Below, piece by piece: positions 7,939 to 16,935 of a DNA stretch of 64,000 nt. The notes under the pieces were generated by a model. That model worked only from the letters and a program-made list of their open reading frames with translations, was not told the DNA's origin and did not search any database. Every line of letters begins with the position of its first letter. Positions within the stretch are counted from its first letter, which is position 1. The position numbers and the translations under genes are program-made. Source of the stretch: Enterobacter cancerogenus (lineage in GTDB: Bacteria; Pseudomonadota; Gammaproteobacteria; Enterobacterales; Enterobacteriaceae); contig JRUP01000020.1 of the NCBI GenBank assembly GCA_000773965.1, forward strand, positions 1 to 64,000. The letters are read 5' to 3'.

Positions 7939-9108
7939 ATGTCTGTGAGCAATAAAGTGCGTTTACTGGATCGCAACGGTCAGCCCTACAGCTACATCAT
8001 GCAGGGTGAGCGCCACTGGAGCGTACCGGCAAAACCGGTATTTAACCGCGACGTGTATGCCGCTGCACATGTGGTTGCCGACCCGCAGCGCATGCAAAAT
8101 CCGCATAGCGATATGGCGATTGACTGGGACAGCACGCTGGAATATCGCCATCATTTAATGTCGCTGGGATTGGGCATCGCGGAAGCCATGGATACCGCGC
8201 AACGCGGCATGGGGCTGGATTGGCCAACCGCGCTGGAGCTTATAAAACGCAGCGTTGAGCAAGCGAAAGCGTATCCGGGGGCACGGGTCGCCAGCGGGGC
8301 TGGCACCGATCATCTGACGGACTTTTCCCAACTGACCCTACAGGATGTGATTGCCGCGTATGAGCAGCAAATCTCAGCAATCGAAGCCTGTGGCGGCCGT
8401 ATTATCTTAATGGCCAGTCGCGCGCTCGCCGCCATTGCTAAAGGGCCAGAGGATTACATCACCGTTTACAGCACGCTTCTGCGCCAGGTGCGTGAGCCAG
8501 TTATTTTGCACTGGCTGGGGGACATGTTTGATCCTGCACTACGCGGTTACTGGGGCGGCGCGACGATTCACAGTGCAATGGAGGTTTGCCTTGCGGTGAT
8601 TCGCGAAAATCAGGCAAAAGTGGAGGGGATAAAAATCTCTCTGCTGGATAAAGATCGTGAAATAGAGATGCGTCGCCAGCTGCCGGCTTCCGTCAAAATG
8701 TATACCGGCGATGACTTTAACTATCCCGAACTGATCGCCGGGGATGAGCAAGGTTTCTCGCATGCGCTGCTGGGCATTCTCGACGGCATTGCACCGGCCG
8801 CCACCAGCGCACTGCATGCATTGGCGCAGGGCGATCGCGCCACCTTTGAACGGATACTGGCACCGACAGTGCCGCTGGCACGCCATTTGTTCTCGGCACC
8901 CACGCAGTATTACAAGGCGGGCATCGTGTTCCTGGCCTGGTTGAATGGCCATCAGAAGCATTTCACCTTGCTGGGCGGCATGCAGAGTGCGCGCAGTCTG
9001 ACGCACTACTCTGAAGCGTTCAGACTGGCGGATGAGGCTGGTTTGCTGAATAACGCGGATGTGGCTGCTGAACGCATGTGGTCGCTGGCAAAGTTGAACG
9101 GTATTTAA
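7939..9108 (+). CDS. DUF993 family protein (aldolase-like TIM barrel)
   Basis: 389 residues. The pattern fits DUF993: VFNRDVYAAAHVVADP near the N-terminus, IDWDSTLEYRHHLMSLGLGIAEAMDTAQRGMGLDW, then VEGIKISLLDKDREI with a Lys where class I aldolases form a Schiff base, and MYTGDDFNYPELI. The family is distantly like dihydrodipicolinate synthase and appears in sugar-catabolic clusters with Gfo/Idh enzymes; no reaction is firmly established to my knowledge. Last gene of the operon, 16 bases after the MFS gene. Likely cleaves a keto-intermediate. Confidence 0.8.
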   Translation: MSVSNKVRLLDRNGQPYSYIMQGERHWSVPAKPVFNRDVYAAAHVVADPQRMQNPHSDMAIDWDSTLEYRHHLMSLGLGIAEAMDTAQRGMGLDWPTALELIKRSVEQAKAYPGARVASGAGTDHLTDFSQLTLQDVIAAYEQQISAIEACGGRIILMASRALAAIAKGPEDYITVYSTLLRQVREPVILHWLGDMFDPALRGYWGGATIHSAMEVCLAVIRENQAKVEGIKISLLDKDREIEMRRQLPASVKMYTGDDFNYPELIAGDEQGFSHALLGILDGIAPAATSALHALAQGDRATFERILAPTVPLARHLFSAPTQYYKAGIVFLAWLNGHQKHFTLLGGMQSARSLTHYSEAFRLADEAGLLNNADVAAERMWSLAKLNGI

Positions 9109-9118
9109 ATATTTTTTA

Positions 9119-9136
9119 GGGCGGTTACGGCCGCCC
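9119..9136 (+). terminator. Hairpin after the DUF993 gene
   Basis: GGGCGG TTACGG CCGCCC stem-loop 10 bases past the operon's last stop. No U-tract follows on the plus strand, so termination is likely but not certain. Confidence 0.4.
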
Positions 9137-9282
9137 ATCCACCACATTTGATCGACGAAAGTCTCTTCTTCTGCCCGCGATTCCACCTTCCTGCATGTCA
9201 TAAGAATCCCCTATAAACAGAAAAGTCACTATTTAACATGGTGTTATATGCCATTTAACAAAACTGTGACATCACACAATAT

Positions 9283-9303
9283 ACATATAACATATTATGT
9301 TTT
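9283..9303 (+). promoter_or_regulatory. Shared 21-bp element, copy A (amine cluster)
   Basis: ACATATAACATATTA followed by TGTTTT, 45 bases before the APC permease start. The same 21 bases with one mismatch occur in opposite orientation at 15458-15478 before the aldehyde dehydrogenase gene of the same cluster. It is a candidate operator of the GntR/FCD regulator encoded at 14486-15214. Confidence 0.6.
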
Positions 9304-9347
9304 ATAAATACTGACATAACATTACAGTCAAGGTTCTGGAGGCGTTG

Positions 9348-10802
9348 ATGAGTACTATCCCGTCAGGAAATACCCGCAATACAACCGAGCATGAAACGCG
9401 AAAATTCAAACGATCGATCGGTTTGATGTCCAACTTCTCATTGGGTTTTACCTATTTATCCCCTCTCACCGCCGTCTACTCCCTGTTTGCTCTCGCCATG
9501 ACGCTTGCCGGTCCGCCCTCAATCTGGTGGATACTGATCGCGGCAGGGGGGCAACTTCTGGTGGCAATGGTATTTGGTGAAGTGGCGTCACAATATCCGA
9601 TTACCGGTGGTTTGTATCCGTGGTCGCGTATTTTATGGGGCAAGAAATATGCGTGGATTGCCGCCTGGGTTTATCTCTGGGCGCTGGTGGTGACCATCAC
9701 CTCAATCGCCGAATACAGCTCAACCTTTGTTGCCTCGCTATTAGGCTATGAGCAAACGGCGATTAATTTACTGATGACGTCGGTGGTGTTGCTGTTAATG
9801 ATGATGGCCATCAACCTCTCCGGCACTAAAAACCTGGCACGCGTGGCGCGTATTGGTTTCTGGTGTGAAATTGTCAGTGTGATTGCGTTGGGTATCTATT
9901 TACTGCTGTTCCATCGCATGCAGCCAATCAGTGTGATCTTTGATTCGATGGGTGTGAATGCCAGCAGTGGCTATATGGGCGCGTTTATGTCGGCGTCATT
10001 GCTCGGTCTGTTTATGTTCTTCGGTTTTGAAGCCTGCGGTAACGTGGCGGAAGAAGTGCAGAATGCCAGCCGAAAAATTCCTGTCGCGATGATTCTGAGC
10101 ATTGTATTTGGCGCGATTTCGGCGGTGATTTCGGTGCTGGGGTATCTGTTGTCCTATCCTAATCTGCACGACATTGTGTCGGGCAAAATCCAGAACCCGA
10201 TCCCTGAAATTCTGAATAACGCGTTGGGGCCAATGGGGGAGAAGATCTTTATTGTGGTGGCGGTAATTGCCATGCTGTCATGCATCCTCTCGTTGCAGGC
10301 AGCGCTCAGCAGACTGCTGTTCTCTTTCTCGCGTGACAAGATGCTGCCCGGCAGTAACTGGATGGCGAAAATTTCCAAACACGATGTGCCCGACAACGCC
10401 ATGATTGTCAGCTGTGCCTTACCGCTGTTGATCTGTATCTGGGTTTACTATCAGCCGGATAACCTGGCACGTATTACCGCCTTTGCCGTAGCGGGGATCT
10501 ATATCTCCTTCCAGATGGTGGTCTTAGCGGCACTGCGTAAACGTCTGCAAGGGTGGAAGCCGCAGGGTGAATGGCATATTGGTCGCTGGGGCATCTGGGT
10601 CAATATTCTGGCGCTGATGTACGGGTTGAGCGGTATTTATTTACTGGTGCAGCCGGGTGAGGGCAGCTTCGTTGATAAATGGATTGTATTAATCGGCTTG
10701 TTTATTGTGGTGGGCTCGGGTGCGCTGTATATGTTCATCGCCAAACCTTATAGCCAGAAAAGTAATGAACAACATTATAATCTGAGCGCTATCAAAGAAT
10801 AA
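9348..10802 (+). CDS. APC-family amino acid/polyamine permease 1
   Basis: 484 residues. GGAGG at 9338-9342 places the start at the ATG 9348; an in-frame TTG sits one codon earlier. Twelve hydrophobic segments, with the N-terminal IGLMSNFSLGFTYLSPL and GEVASQYPITGGLYPWSRI loops typical of the APC superfamily (GABA/polyamine permease branch), and FFGFEACGNVAEEVQNASRKIP after segment 6. Imports an amine or amino acid across the inner membrane. First gene of the amine cluster and preceded by the shared 21-bp element. Confidence 0.85.
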   Translation: MSTIPSGNTRNTTEHETRKFKRSIGLMSNFSLGFTYLSPLTAVYSLFALAMTLAGPPSIWWILIAAGGQLLVAMVFGEVASQYPITGGLYPWSRILWGKKYAWIAAWVYLWALVVTITSIAEYSSTFVASLLGYEQTAINLLMTSVVLLLMMMAINLSGTKNLARVARIGFWCEIVSVIALGIYLLLFHRMQPISVIFDSMGVNASSGYMGAFMSASLLGLFMFFGFEACGNVAEEVQNASRKIPVAMILSIVFGAISAVISVLGYLLSYPNLHDIVSGKIQNPIPEILNNALGPMGEKIFIVVAVIAMLSCILSLQAALSRLLFSFSRDKMLPGSNWMAKISKHDVPDNAMIVSCALPLLICIWVYYQPDNLARITAFAVAGIYISFQMVVLAALRKRLQGWKPQGEWHIGRWGIWVNILALMYGLSGIYLLVQPGEGSFVDKWIVLIGLFIVVGSGALYMFIAKPYSQKSNEQHYNLSAIKE

Positions 10803-10809
10803 TCGTAAT

Positions 10810-10829
10810 GGGTGAGGGCGACCTCACCC
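10810..10829 (+). terminator. Hairpin after APC permease 1
   Basis: Perfect 8-bp stem GGGTGAGG GCGA CCTCACCC beginning 8 bases after the stop, followed by a pyrimidine-rich CCCTTCTC stretch rather than pure T. It may terminate or attenuate read-through into permease 2. Confidence 0.45.
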
Positions 10830-10915
10830 CCTTCTCAATCTCATCTCTCTTTACACTCCATCGCCGATACCATGCGAAGGGAGCGGCGTGTCTGACATAT
10901 TGAATAGGAATAGCT

Positions 10916-12241
10916 ATGAGCCTGAATTCAAGAAAAAAGACAAATTTATCCATCTGGCAAGTGATTATTATTGGTATCGCCTATATGACGCCGATGACGG
11001 TATTTGATACCTTCGGCATCGTCTCAAAATTAACTGAAGGCCGTGTGCCGTTAGCCTATTTACTGGCGCTGGCAGCGGTGTTATTTACCGCACTGAGTTA
11101 TGGCCGCATGGTGAAATTATATCCCAGTGCGGGTTCGGCCTATACTTACGCACGCAATGTATGCGGCAACAACGTGGGCTTTCTGGTGGGTTGGTCATCG
11201 CTGTTAGATTATATTTTTCTGCCGATGATTAACTCACTGTTGGCAGGCATCTATTTGCAAACGCTGTTGCCCGCCATTCCACCGTGGATCTCCATCCTCG
11301 CTTTCACCACGTTGATTACCTATATTAATTGCTGCAACATTAAAATTTTGGCCAACGTTAATTTTCTGTTTGTCGGCATGCCGGTTATTTTAATGGGTGT
11401 GTTTGTTTACCTGGTGGTTCACGATCTGGATACCGCCTATGGCACTGGCCGCGTTTTAACGGTCACTCCGTTGTTCAATGGCAATGCCAGTATTCTCCCG
11501 CTGATTAGCGGTGCTGCCGTACTCTGTTTCTCCTTCCTCGGTTTTGATGCTGTGACCACGCTATCTGATGAAACGGACCAGCCCGAAAATGTCATCCCCA
11601 AAGCGGTGTTTTATACCGCATTAATCGGCGGCGCGATTTTCTTCCTCGCGGCATGGTTTATTCAGCTTTACTACCCCGATAACGCCATGTTTAAAAATCC
11701 GATGGAAGCGATGCCGGAAATTGTTTTATACGTGGGTGGCCGATTCTTCCAGACGCTATTTCTGCTGGGTATTTTATTGAACACCGTGGCTTCTGCGCTC
11801 GCCTCGCACGCCAGCGCTGCACGACTGCTGCATATTATGGGGAAAAATAATCCGGTTACCTCTCCGGTATTTGGTTACATCCATCCGAAAACGCGTAATC
11901 CGCTCTACTGCGTCTTATTAACCGGTTTTATTTCACTCAGTTCGATCTTTTTTGATTTAGATACTGCCGTTTCATTAATTAGTTTTGGTGCGTTGGTGGC
12001 GTTTAGCGCCGTGAACCTTTCAGTTATCGTGAAATTCGTTTTTGTCGATAAACAAATCAGTACCTTCAGTGATTTGTTCAGAAATATGGTGCTGCCGGTG
12101 TGTGGATTGGCGTGTGTGGCGATGATGTGGGTCAACCTCGATCATGATGCCTTTATGCTGGGATCTATTTGGGCGGTGTTAGGGATTAGCTGGATTATTT
12201 ACTGCAGTGTTACCCAACGTGAAGTGATGATTTCCGAGTAA
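10916..12241 (+). CDS. APC-family amino acid permease 2 (PuuP-like)
   Basis: 441 residues, about twelve hydrophobic segments. The opening LSIWQVIIIGIAYMTPMTVFDTFGI, LYPSAGSAYTYARNVCG and FSFLGFDAVTTLSDETDQPENVIPKAV are close to the putrescine importer PuuP and related permeases. It sits between another APC permease and a PuuB-like oxidase, so a role in uptake of a polyamine or related amine is likely. Why two permeases are kept side by side is unclear; they may take different substrates. Confidence 0.83.
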   Translation: MSLNSRKKTNLSIWQVIIIGIAYMTPMTVFDTFGIVSKLTEGRVPLAYLLALAAVLFTALSYGRMVKLYPSAGSAYTYARNVCGNNVGFLVGWSSLLDYIFLPMINSLLAGIYLQTLLPAIPPWISILAFTTLITYINCCNIKILANVNFLFVGMPVILMGVFVYLVVHDLDTAYGTGRVLTVTPLFNGNASILPLISGAAVLCFSFLGFDAVTTLSDETDQPENVIPKAVFYTALIGGAIFFLAAWFIQLYYPDNAMFKNPMEAMPEIVLYVGGRFFQTLFLLGILLNTVASALASHASAARLLHIMGKNNPVTSPVFGYIHPKTRNPLYCVLLTGFISLSSIFFDLDTAVSLISFGALVAFSAVNLSVIVKFVFVDKQISTFSDLFRNMVLPVCGLACVAMMWVNLDHDAFMLGSIWAVLGISWIIYCSVTQREVMISE

Positions 12242-12302
12242 AAAAGTAGTGCAACTCACAGTGATTCTTCCTGTGGTGCGATTAACGAACCGAGAATAAT
12301 CG

Positions 12303-13739
12303 ATGAGCAGACAGCCTGATTTAATTAAACCTGTATTAATGCGTGATGCAAAATTTTCGCGACCGAGTCAGACCGCCATCAATGGCGACTGGAACTGGGT
12401 CAGACAGTGTGATGAAACAGAGAATATCGATCCGGGAAATCCGGCCAATTACTACGAGTCGACGCTTGCCCCCTGGACAACATTTGCCCCGCTGGAAGGT
12501 GATAAAGTGTGTGAATTCGTAGTCATTGGTGGCGGGTTGCTGGGGGCCTCGACGGCGCTGCATCTGGCAGAAGCCGGTATCGAAACGGTACTGCTGGAAA
12601 AAAACGCCATTGGGTCGGGTGCGTCTGGACGTAACGGCGGGCAACTGACACCGGGATTGGCCCGCTGGGAGGCGGAGTCAATGCTGGATAATCTCAGTAT
12701 CGATGAAGCGAAGCGCCTGTGGCATTTCACCTCAACCGAAGCCATGTCGCTGATTGATGATATCGCCAGCCGCTATCACCTCGATCTGGATCGTCAACGC
12801 GGGCACATTACCGCCGCCATTCATCCCGGCCATATGAATGCGCTGGTGCAGGCCGCGGATGCGCGTCGCTTTCTCGGGGATGACCATGTGGCGGTGTTAG
12901 GCGGCTATGAACTTCAGGAGCATATCAAATCCGAAGCCTATTACGGCGGCGTGTTAGACGACCTTGGCGGACAGATTCACTCGCTGGCGCTCAATCGCGG
13001 TCTGATTTACGGCTTTGTGCTGAACGGCGGTAAGGTTCATGAGCAGAGTGAAGTGATGCGTATTGAGGAAGTCGGGGGTGTGACGCGCGTTCACACCGCC
13101 GCAGGTGTCATTACCGCAACCAAAGGCGTGGTGATTGCGGTCCATGATGCGACACATACTTTGCTGAACGAGAATAACGCCACCACCATTCCTTTCTATA
13201 CTTATGTCGGCGTCACGTCGCCCGTCAGCGGCGGCTCAAAAAGCCTTCTGCCCACTGGCAAACCTGTGTACGACACGCAATTGCAGATAGATTATTACCG
13301 CCCGGTGCGAAATGAGCGTCTGCTGTTTGGGGGACAGGGAACGGGCATGCGCTGGGACGATACCCGCACGGTCGATTACCTGACTTCACGCTTGCGGGCC
13401 GTTTTTCCCGAGCACGAAGAGCTACAGCTCGATTTTGCCTGGAGTGGTACCACGGATCTCACCCTCAATGGTGCCACCGACTGCCGTAAAGGCGGCAAGA
13501 ACGGCAAGATCTATTCAGTACATGGCTGGAGTGGACATGGCATCGCGCAGACAGTGCGAATTGGCAAAGCGATTCGTGATGATATCGTCAATGCCAATAG
13601 CGATTTTTCAATGCTGACGGCGATTAAACACACACCGTTAATGATTGGCAGAAAACTGGCTCCGGTGGCCATTCCGCTGGCGAAGACGCTGCTCGGTATT
13701 AGCGCCAAACTGGCGCCAGGTAAAATGATCTCGTTTTAA
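12303..13739 (+). CDS. FAD-dependent amine oxidoreductase (PuuB/OrdL-like)
   Basis: 478 residues. The dinucleotide-binding motif FVVIGGGLLGASTALHLAEAG is at about residues 68-88, followed by the acidic ribose-binding Glu in LLEKN and the DAO-family signature SGASGRNGGQ. The C-terminal HGWSGHGIAQTVRIGKAI closes the FAD site. Resembles gamma-glutamylputrescine oxidase, which makes an aldehyde, ammonia and peroxide. No PuuA-like glutamyl-putrescine ligase is in the window, so the true substrate may be a free amine or amino acid. The N-terminal 55 residues precede the usual domain start. Confidence 0.82.
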   Translation: MSRQPDLIKPVLMRDAKFSRPSQTAINGDWNWVRQCDETENIDPGNPANYYESTLAPWTTFAPLEGDKVCEFVVIGGGLLGASTALHLAEAGIETVLLEKNAIGSGASGRNGGQLTPGLARWEAESMLDNLSIDEAKRLWHFTSTEAMSLIDDIASRYHLDLDRQRGHITAAIHPGHMNALVQAADARRFLGDDHVAVLGGYELQEHIKSEAYYGGVLDDLGGQIHSLALNRGLIYGFVLNGGKVHEQSEVMRIEEVGGVTRVHTAAGVITATKGVVIAVHDATHTLLNENNATTIPFYTYVGVTSPVSGGSKSLLPTGKPVYDTQLQIDYYRPVRNERLLFGGQGTGMRWDDTRTVDYLTSRLRAVFPEHEELQLDFAWSGTTDLTLNGATDCRKGGKNGKIYSVHGWSGHGIAQTVRIGKAIRDDIVNANSDFSMLTAIKHTPLMIGRKLAPVAIPLAKTLLGISAKLAPGKMISF

Positions 13740-13745
13740 TCAATA

Positions 13746-13772
13746 CCCTGCCGCTAAGGGCGGCAGGGTTTT
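13746..13772 (+). terminator. Rho-independent terminator after the FAD oxidase
   Basis: CCCTGCCGC / GCGGCAGGG stem with a short TAAGG loop followed by TTTTA, starting 7 bases past the stop at 13739. It separates the plus-strand genes from the convergent Cache gene. Confidence 0.8.
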
Positions 13773-14475
13773 ACAGGAAATAGATTTTGCAAAAGCCGTT
13801 TTGCGTGGTCTGATAAGGTGCATCGATATTTAGCAACGAGCCGGTGCGATAGTGCAAATGGCTGGAAAATATCACGCGATTTTCGCTATTGGTCATAACA
13901 ACCTTGCTGCTACTTTGCTTCACAATAGGCAATAAGGCTTCCTCAATACGGCTGACTAATATATCTACCGCTGCTACGCCCACCATATTTCCGTCAATCG
14001 CGACAGGAGACGCGGCTGTAATGGTATACGCTGAGGTGCAAACATAATCCACATACGGGCCGTGTAAATAAACGTCCTCGGCATCGGGCGTATTTTTAAA
14101 CCATTCAAAGGTACTAAAATCCAGCCTCTGCTGCGTGGCCTGATCGAGATCTAAGCAGGATTGTTGATTGCTCTTCGGGTTTTTAAACCACCATTCGAGG
14201 AACCAATAGGGTTGAGCAAGGTTTTCCGTTGCCAGGTGGCTGGCAAACCCCGCGCCAGAACAGAACTGGCTCTCCAGCAGGATTTTTTCGATTGAAGGGT
14301 AGAGGCTTTTACGCAGGCTACTCTCACGCTGTTTATCAGATGCGATGCCCGCTACGGGAATCGTGGCAAGGGTCTGATTAACGTAAGCAGAGAGATGTTT
14401 CGTCGAGAGCGTCACTGCAGCGAATAGCGCTTCCAATGTATTCACGATCCGCTCTTGGTTATTGACATCACTCAC
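13771..14475 (-). CDS. Soluble Cache (PDC) sensor-like protein
   Basis: 234 residues with no signal peptide or transmembrane segment. The central part has the Cache pattern: WFLEWWFKNPKS, WFKNTPDAEDVYLHGPYVDYVCTSAYTITAASPVAIDGNMVGVAAVDILVSRIEEALLP (the DVSV-like repeat of PDC domains), then VVMTNSENRVIFSS. Cache domains normally sense small molecules outside the cell at the end of chemoreceptors or kinases. This one seems cytoplasmic and lies 10 bases after a GntR-type regulator, so it may bind the same amine or metabolite. Start is a GTG after GGAGAG. Confidence 0.72.
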   Translation of the reverse strand: MSDVNNQERIVNTLEALFAAVTLSTKHLSAYVNQTLATIPVAGIASDKQRESSLRKSLYPSIEKILLESQFCSGAGFASHLATENLAQPYWFLEWWFKNPKSNQQSCLDLDQATQQRLDFSTFEWFKNTPDAEDVYLHGPYVDYVCTSAYTITAASPVAIDGNMVGVAAVDILVSRIEEALLPIVKQSSSKVVMTNSENRVIFSSHLHYRTGSLLNIDAPYQTTQNGFCKIYFL

Positions 14476-14485
14476 TCTTCTCTCC

Positions 14486-15214
14486 TCACATAATCTCTTT
14501 AAAGCTTATTTTATATTCAATGAGTTTTGACGTTAATTCATTAATCAGCGCACTCGCCAGATTAACCGCAGCCAGTTCATCATGACCGATAAATGCGGTC
14601 AATAACTTGCGATAAATATCGACAGTAGTGTGATGAGCCGCATCTGACTTATATAAAAGTGTGACCAGAGACGCCCATTCAGATTGAATAATCAACTCCT
14701 GGCTGGCAATTCGCGCCGATTGCGAATTTGCTGCGATCGTCAACAAACAACGCATATCTGCCTGGCTGCGCATTTCTGCGCTGGATGCCTGCTCCAGGAT
14801 ATCAACAAATTGCGTGAGCGTGGCGATGTCGCTGGCCGTCATGCGGGTGGACGCTAATCTTGCGGCATGGCAGAAAATCGCACAGTGCCATTCACCCAAA
14901 TCAGACAGATATTCCGTGCTGATCAAATTGAACGGATGTTGACTCGATGTCTGCTTATCGATGCTGTTGGCAACAAAACTGCCACCGTTTCGCCCGCGCA
15001 CGGTGTAAACCAGACCGTTGGCGCGCAGGGTGTTCAGCGCTTCGCGAATCGTGATGTGTGAGACGCCCATCATTCGGGCCAAATCCGCTTCATTCGGCAG
15101 TTGCTCATTGGCTTCAAGTAAACCTGAAACGATAGCGTTGGCCAATCGCTGCACGATTTGATCGGAACGACTGGACTGCCCAATAGGGGAAAAAATCACT
15201 GCATGAGTAATCAT
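14486..15214 (-). CDS. GntR-family regulator, FCD subfamily
   Basis: 242 residues. N-terminal winged helix: IVQRLANAIVSGLLEANEQLPNEADLARMMGVSHITIREALNTLRANGLVYTVRGRNGGSFV at about residues 20-82. The C-terminal FCD helical domain (residues 100-235) binds a small acid, often with a metal; Asp, Arg and His candidates are spread through it. Located in the middle of the amine cluster and divergent from the aldehyde dehydrogenase gene, so it is probably the cluster regulator. GAGG before the ATG supports the start. Confidence 0.88.
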   Translation of the reverse strand: MITHAVIFSPIGQSSRSDQIVQRLANAIVSGLLEANEQLPNEADLARMMGVSHITIREALNTLRANGLVYTVRGRNGGSFVANSIDKQTSSQHPFNLISTEYLSDLGEWHCAIFCHAARLASTRMTASDIATLTQFVDILEQASSAEMRSQADMRCLLTIAANSQSARIASQELIIQSEWASLVTLLYKSDAAHHTTVDIYRKLLTAFIGHDELAAVNLASALINELTSKLIEYKISFKEIM

Positions 15215-15457
15215 AGTCCTCGTGATTTCTTATTCGTGTTGGGGAGGCAAGATGCACATTCATAACATAAAACATCCACATTGGAAACAATGAGTTGCCT
15301 TATCTGGTTGCAACGGAAAACCGTGATAAGCAACGCAATCAGCAGCTTAAACCAACAGCTGCTCAAACAGCCTCTTACGGATCTATGAACCCGCAAATAT
15401 GCGAGTGCAATCAAATTAATGTGAAAGAAACGTTGCCTGATTTGTGATCATAATGAT

Positions 15458-15478
15458 AAAACCTAATATGTTATATGT
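15458..15478 (-). promoter_or_regulatory. Shared 21-bp element, copy B (amine cluster)
   Basis: Reads TAATATGTTATATGT on the plus strand, the exact reverse complement of the 15-base core at 9283-9297. Flanking AAAACC extends the match to 20 of 21 bases. It ends 17 bases before the aldehyde dehydrogenase start at 15496. Candidate operator of the FCD regulator. Confidence 0.6.
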
Positions 15479-15495
15479 TTAAGGGAGCCTGTCGC

Positions 15496-16920
15496 ATGCG
15501 TAAGATAAAACACTTTATCAATGGAGCCTTCTGTGAGGGTTCTGGCAGTGAGACTTTCGAACTGGTCAGCCCGGTGAGCGGTGAAGTCTATGCATTATCC
15601 CCCCTTGCTAATGAAGACGATGTCAACGCGGCCTATACCGCCGCTAAAAGTGCTTTTCAAATCTGGAAAAAGAGTACGCCAGGTGAGCGCCAGCGCGCGT
15701 TGCTGCATCTTGCGGATGCGGTCGAACAGAACTGTGAGCGTATCGTTGATATCCAGAGTGAAGAGACCGGTCAGTTAAAGCACTTTATCCGTCAGGAAGA
15801 GATCGCTGGTTCCTGCGATGCGATTCGCTTTTTTGCCGGTGCCGCCCGCTGTCAGGAAGGCAAAGCCTCGGGTGAATATATGGCGGGCTTTAACTCCACC
15901 ATTCGCCGCGAGCCGCTGGGTATCGTTGGCCAGGTCACGCCATGGAACTACCCATTTATGATGGCGGTATGGAAGATCGCCCCTGCTCTGGCAGCGGGAA
16001 ACACAGTGGTGTTAAAACCCAGTGATACCACACCACTCAGCACATTGCTGCTGGCCGAGTTGGCGGCTCCATTCTTCCCGCCAGGTGCCATCAATGTGGT
16101 GTTAGGTAAAGCCGCGAGTGGCTCGCTGGTGGTGTCGCATACCGATGCTTCGCTGGTGTCAATCACCGGTTCGGTACGCGCCGGTTTACAGGTGGCGGCA
16201 TCGGCGGCAGCCAATCTGACCAAAGCGCATCTGGAGCTGGGAGGTAAAGCACCGGTGATAGTGTTTGGCGATGCTGACGTAGACAAAGCGGTAAAAACCA
16301 TCTGCGCCGCTGGCTTCTTTAATGCCGGTCAGGACTGCACTGCCGCTACGCGTATTCTGGTTGAAGAGGCAATTTATCCCCATTTCCTCGATAAATTAGT
16401 CAGTGAAGCGCGCAGTCTGCGTTTCGGCCAGCCTGATGATACCGACGCTTTTTATGGTGCGCTCAACAGCCAAAATCAGCTGGAACAGGTGAAAGGTTTT
16501 ATCGCCCGTCTGCCTGCGCACGCGCGCGTTGAAACGGGTGGCAAAGCAGGTAACGGACCTGGCTTCTATTTCGAACCCACCATTATTTCCGGGCTGCAGC
16601 AGAAAGATGAGGCTATCCAGCACGAGGTGTTCGGACCGGTGATGACAATTCAATCTTTCACGTCTGAAAGTGAAGCGTTATCGATGGCGAATGACGTGGA
16701 ATACGGTCTGGCGGCCAGCGTCTGGACGCGCGATCACCGTCGGGCGCAGCTCTTTAGCCGTGAACTCGATTTCGGCACGGTCTGGATCAACAACCATATT
16801 CCTCTCTGTGCGGAGATGCCGCATGGCGGATTTAAAAAGTCCGGCTATGGCAAAGACCTTTCTGCGTATTCCTTAGAAGAGTACACCCGCATTAAACATG
16901 TCATGAGCGACTTATCTTAA
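15496..16920 (+). CDS. NAD-dependent aldehyde dehydrogenase (aminobutyraldehyde type)
   Basis: 474 residues from the ATG at 15496, chosen because AAGGGAG precedes it; an ATG at 15475 lies within the shared operator element. Aldehyde dehydrogenase landmarks: VTPWNYPF with Asn151, Glu247 in LELGGKAP, and catalytic Cys281 in NAGQDCTAATR. Best family fit is gamma-aminobutyraldehyde dehydrogenase, which turns the aldehyde made by the PuuB-like oxidase into GABA. It lies in an operon with a GABA-type transaminase. Other omega-amino aldehydes are possible substrates. Confidence 0.85.
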   Translation: MRKIKHFINGAFCEGSGSETFELVSPVSGEVYALSPLANEDDVNAAYTAAKSAFQIWKKSTPGERQRALLHLADAVEQNCERIVDIQSEETGQLKHFIRQEEIAGSCDAIRFFAGAARCQEGKASGEYMAGFNSTIRREPLGIVGQVTPWNYPFMMAVWKIAPALAAGNTVVLKPSDTTPLSTLLLAELAAPFFPPGAINVVLGKAASGSLVVSHTDASLVSITGSVRAGLQVAASAAANLTKAHLELGGKAPVIVFGDADVDKAVKTICAAGFFNAGQDCTAATRILVEEAIYPHFLDKLVSEARSLRFGQPDDTDAFYGALNSQNQLEQVKGFIARLPAHARVETGGKAGNGPGFYFEPTIISGLQQKDEAIQHEVFGPVMTIQSFTSESEALSMANDVEYGLAASVWTRDHRRAQLFSRELDFGTVWINNHIPLCAEMPHGGFKKSGYGKDLSAYSLEEYTRIKHVMSDLS

Positions 16921-16935
16921 CGGTGGAGAATCAAC

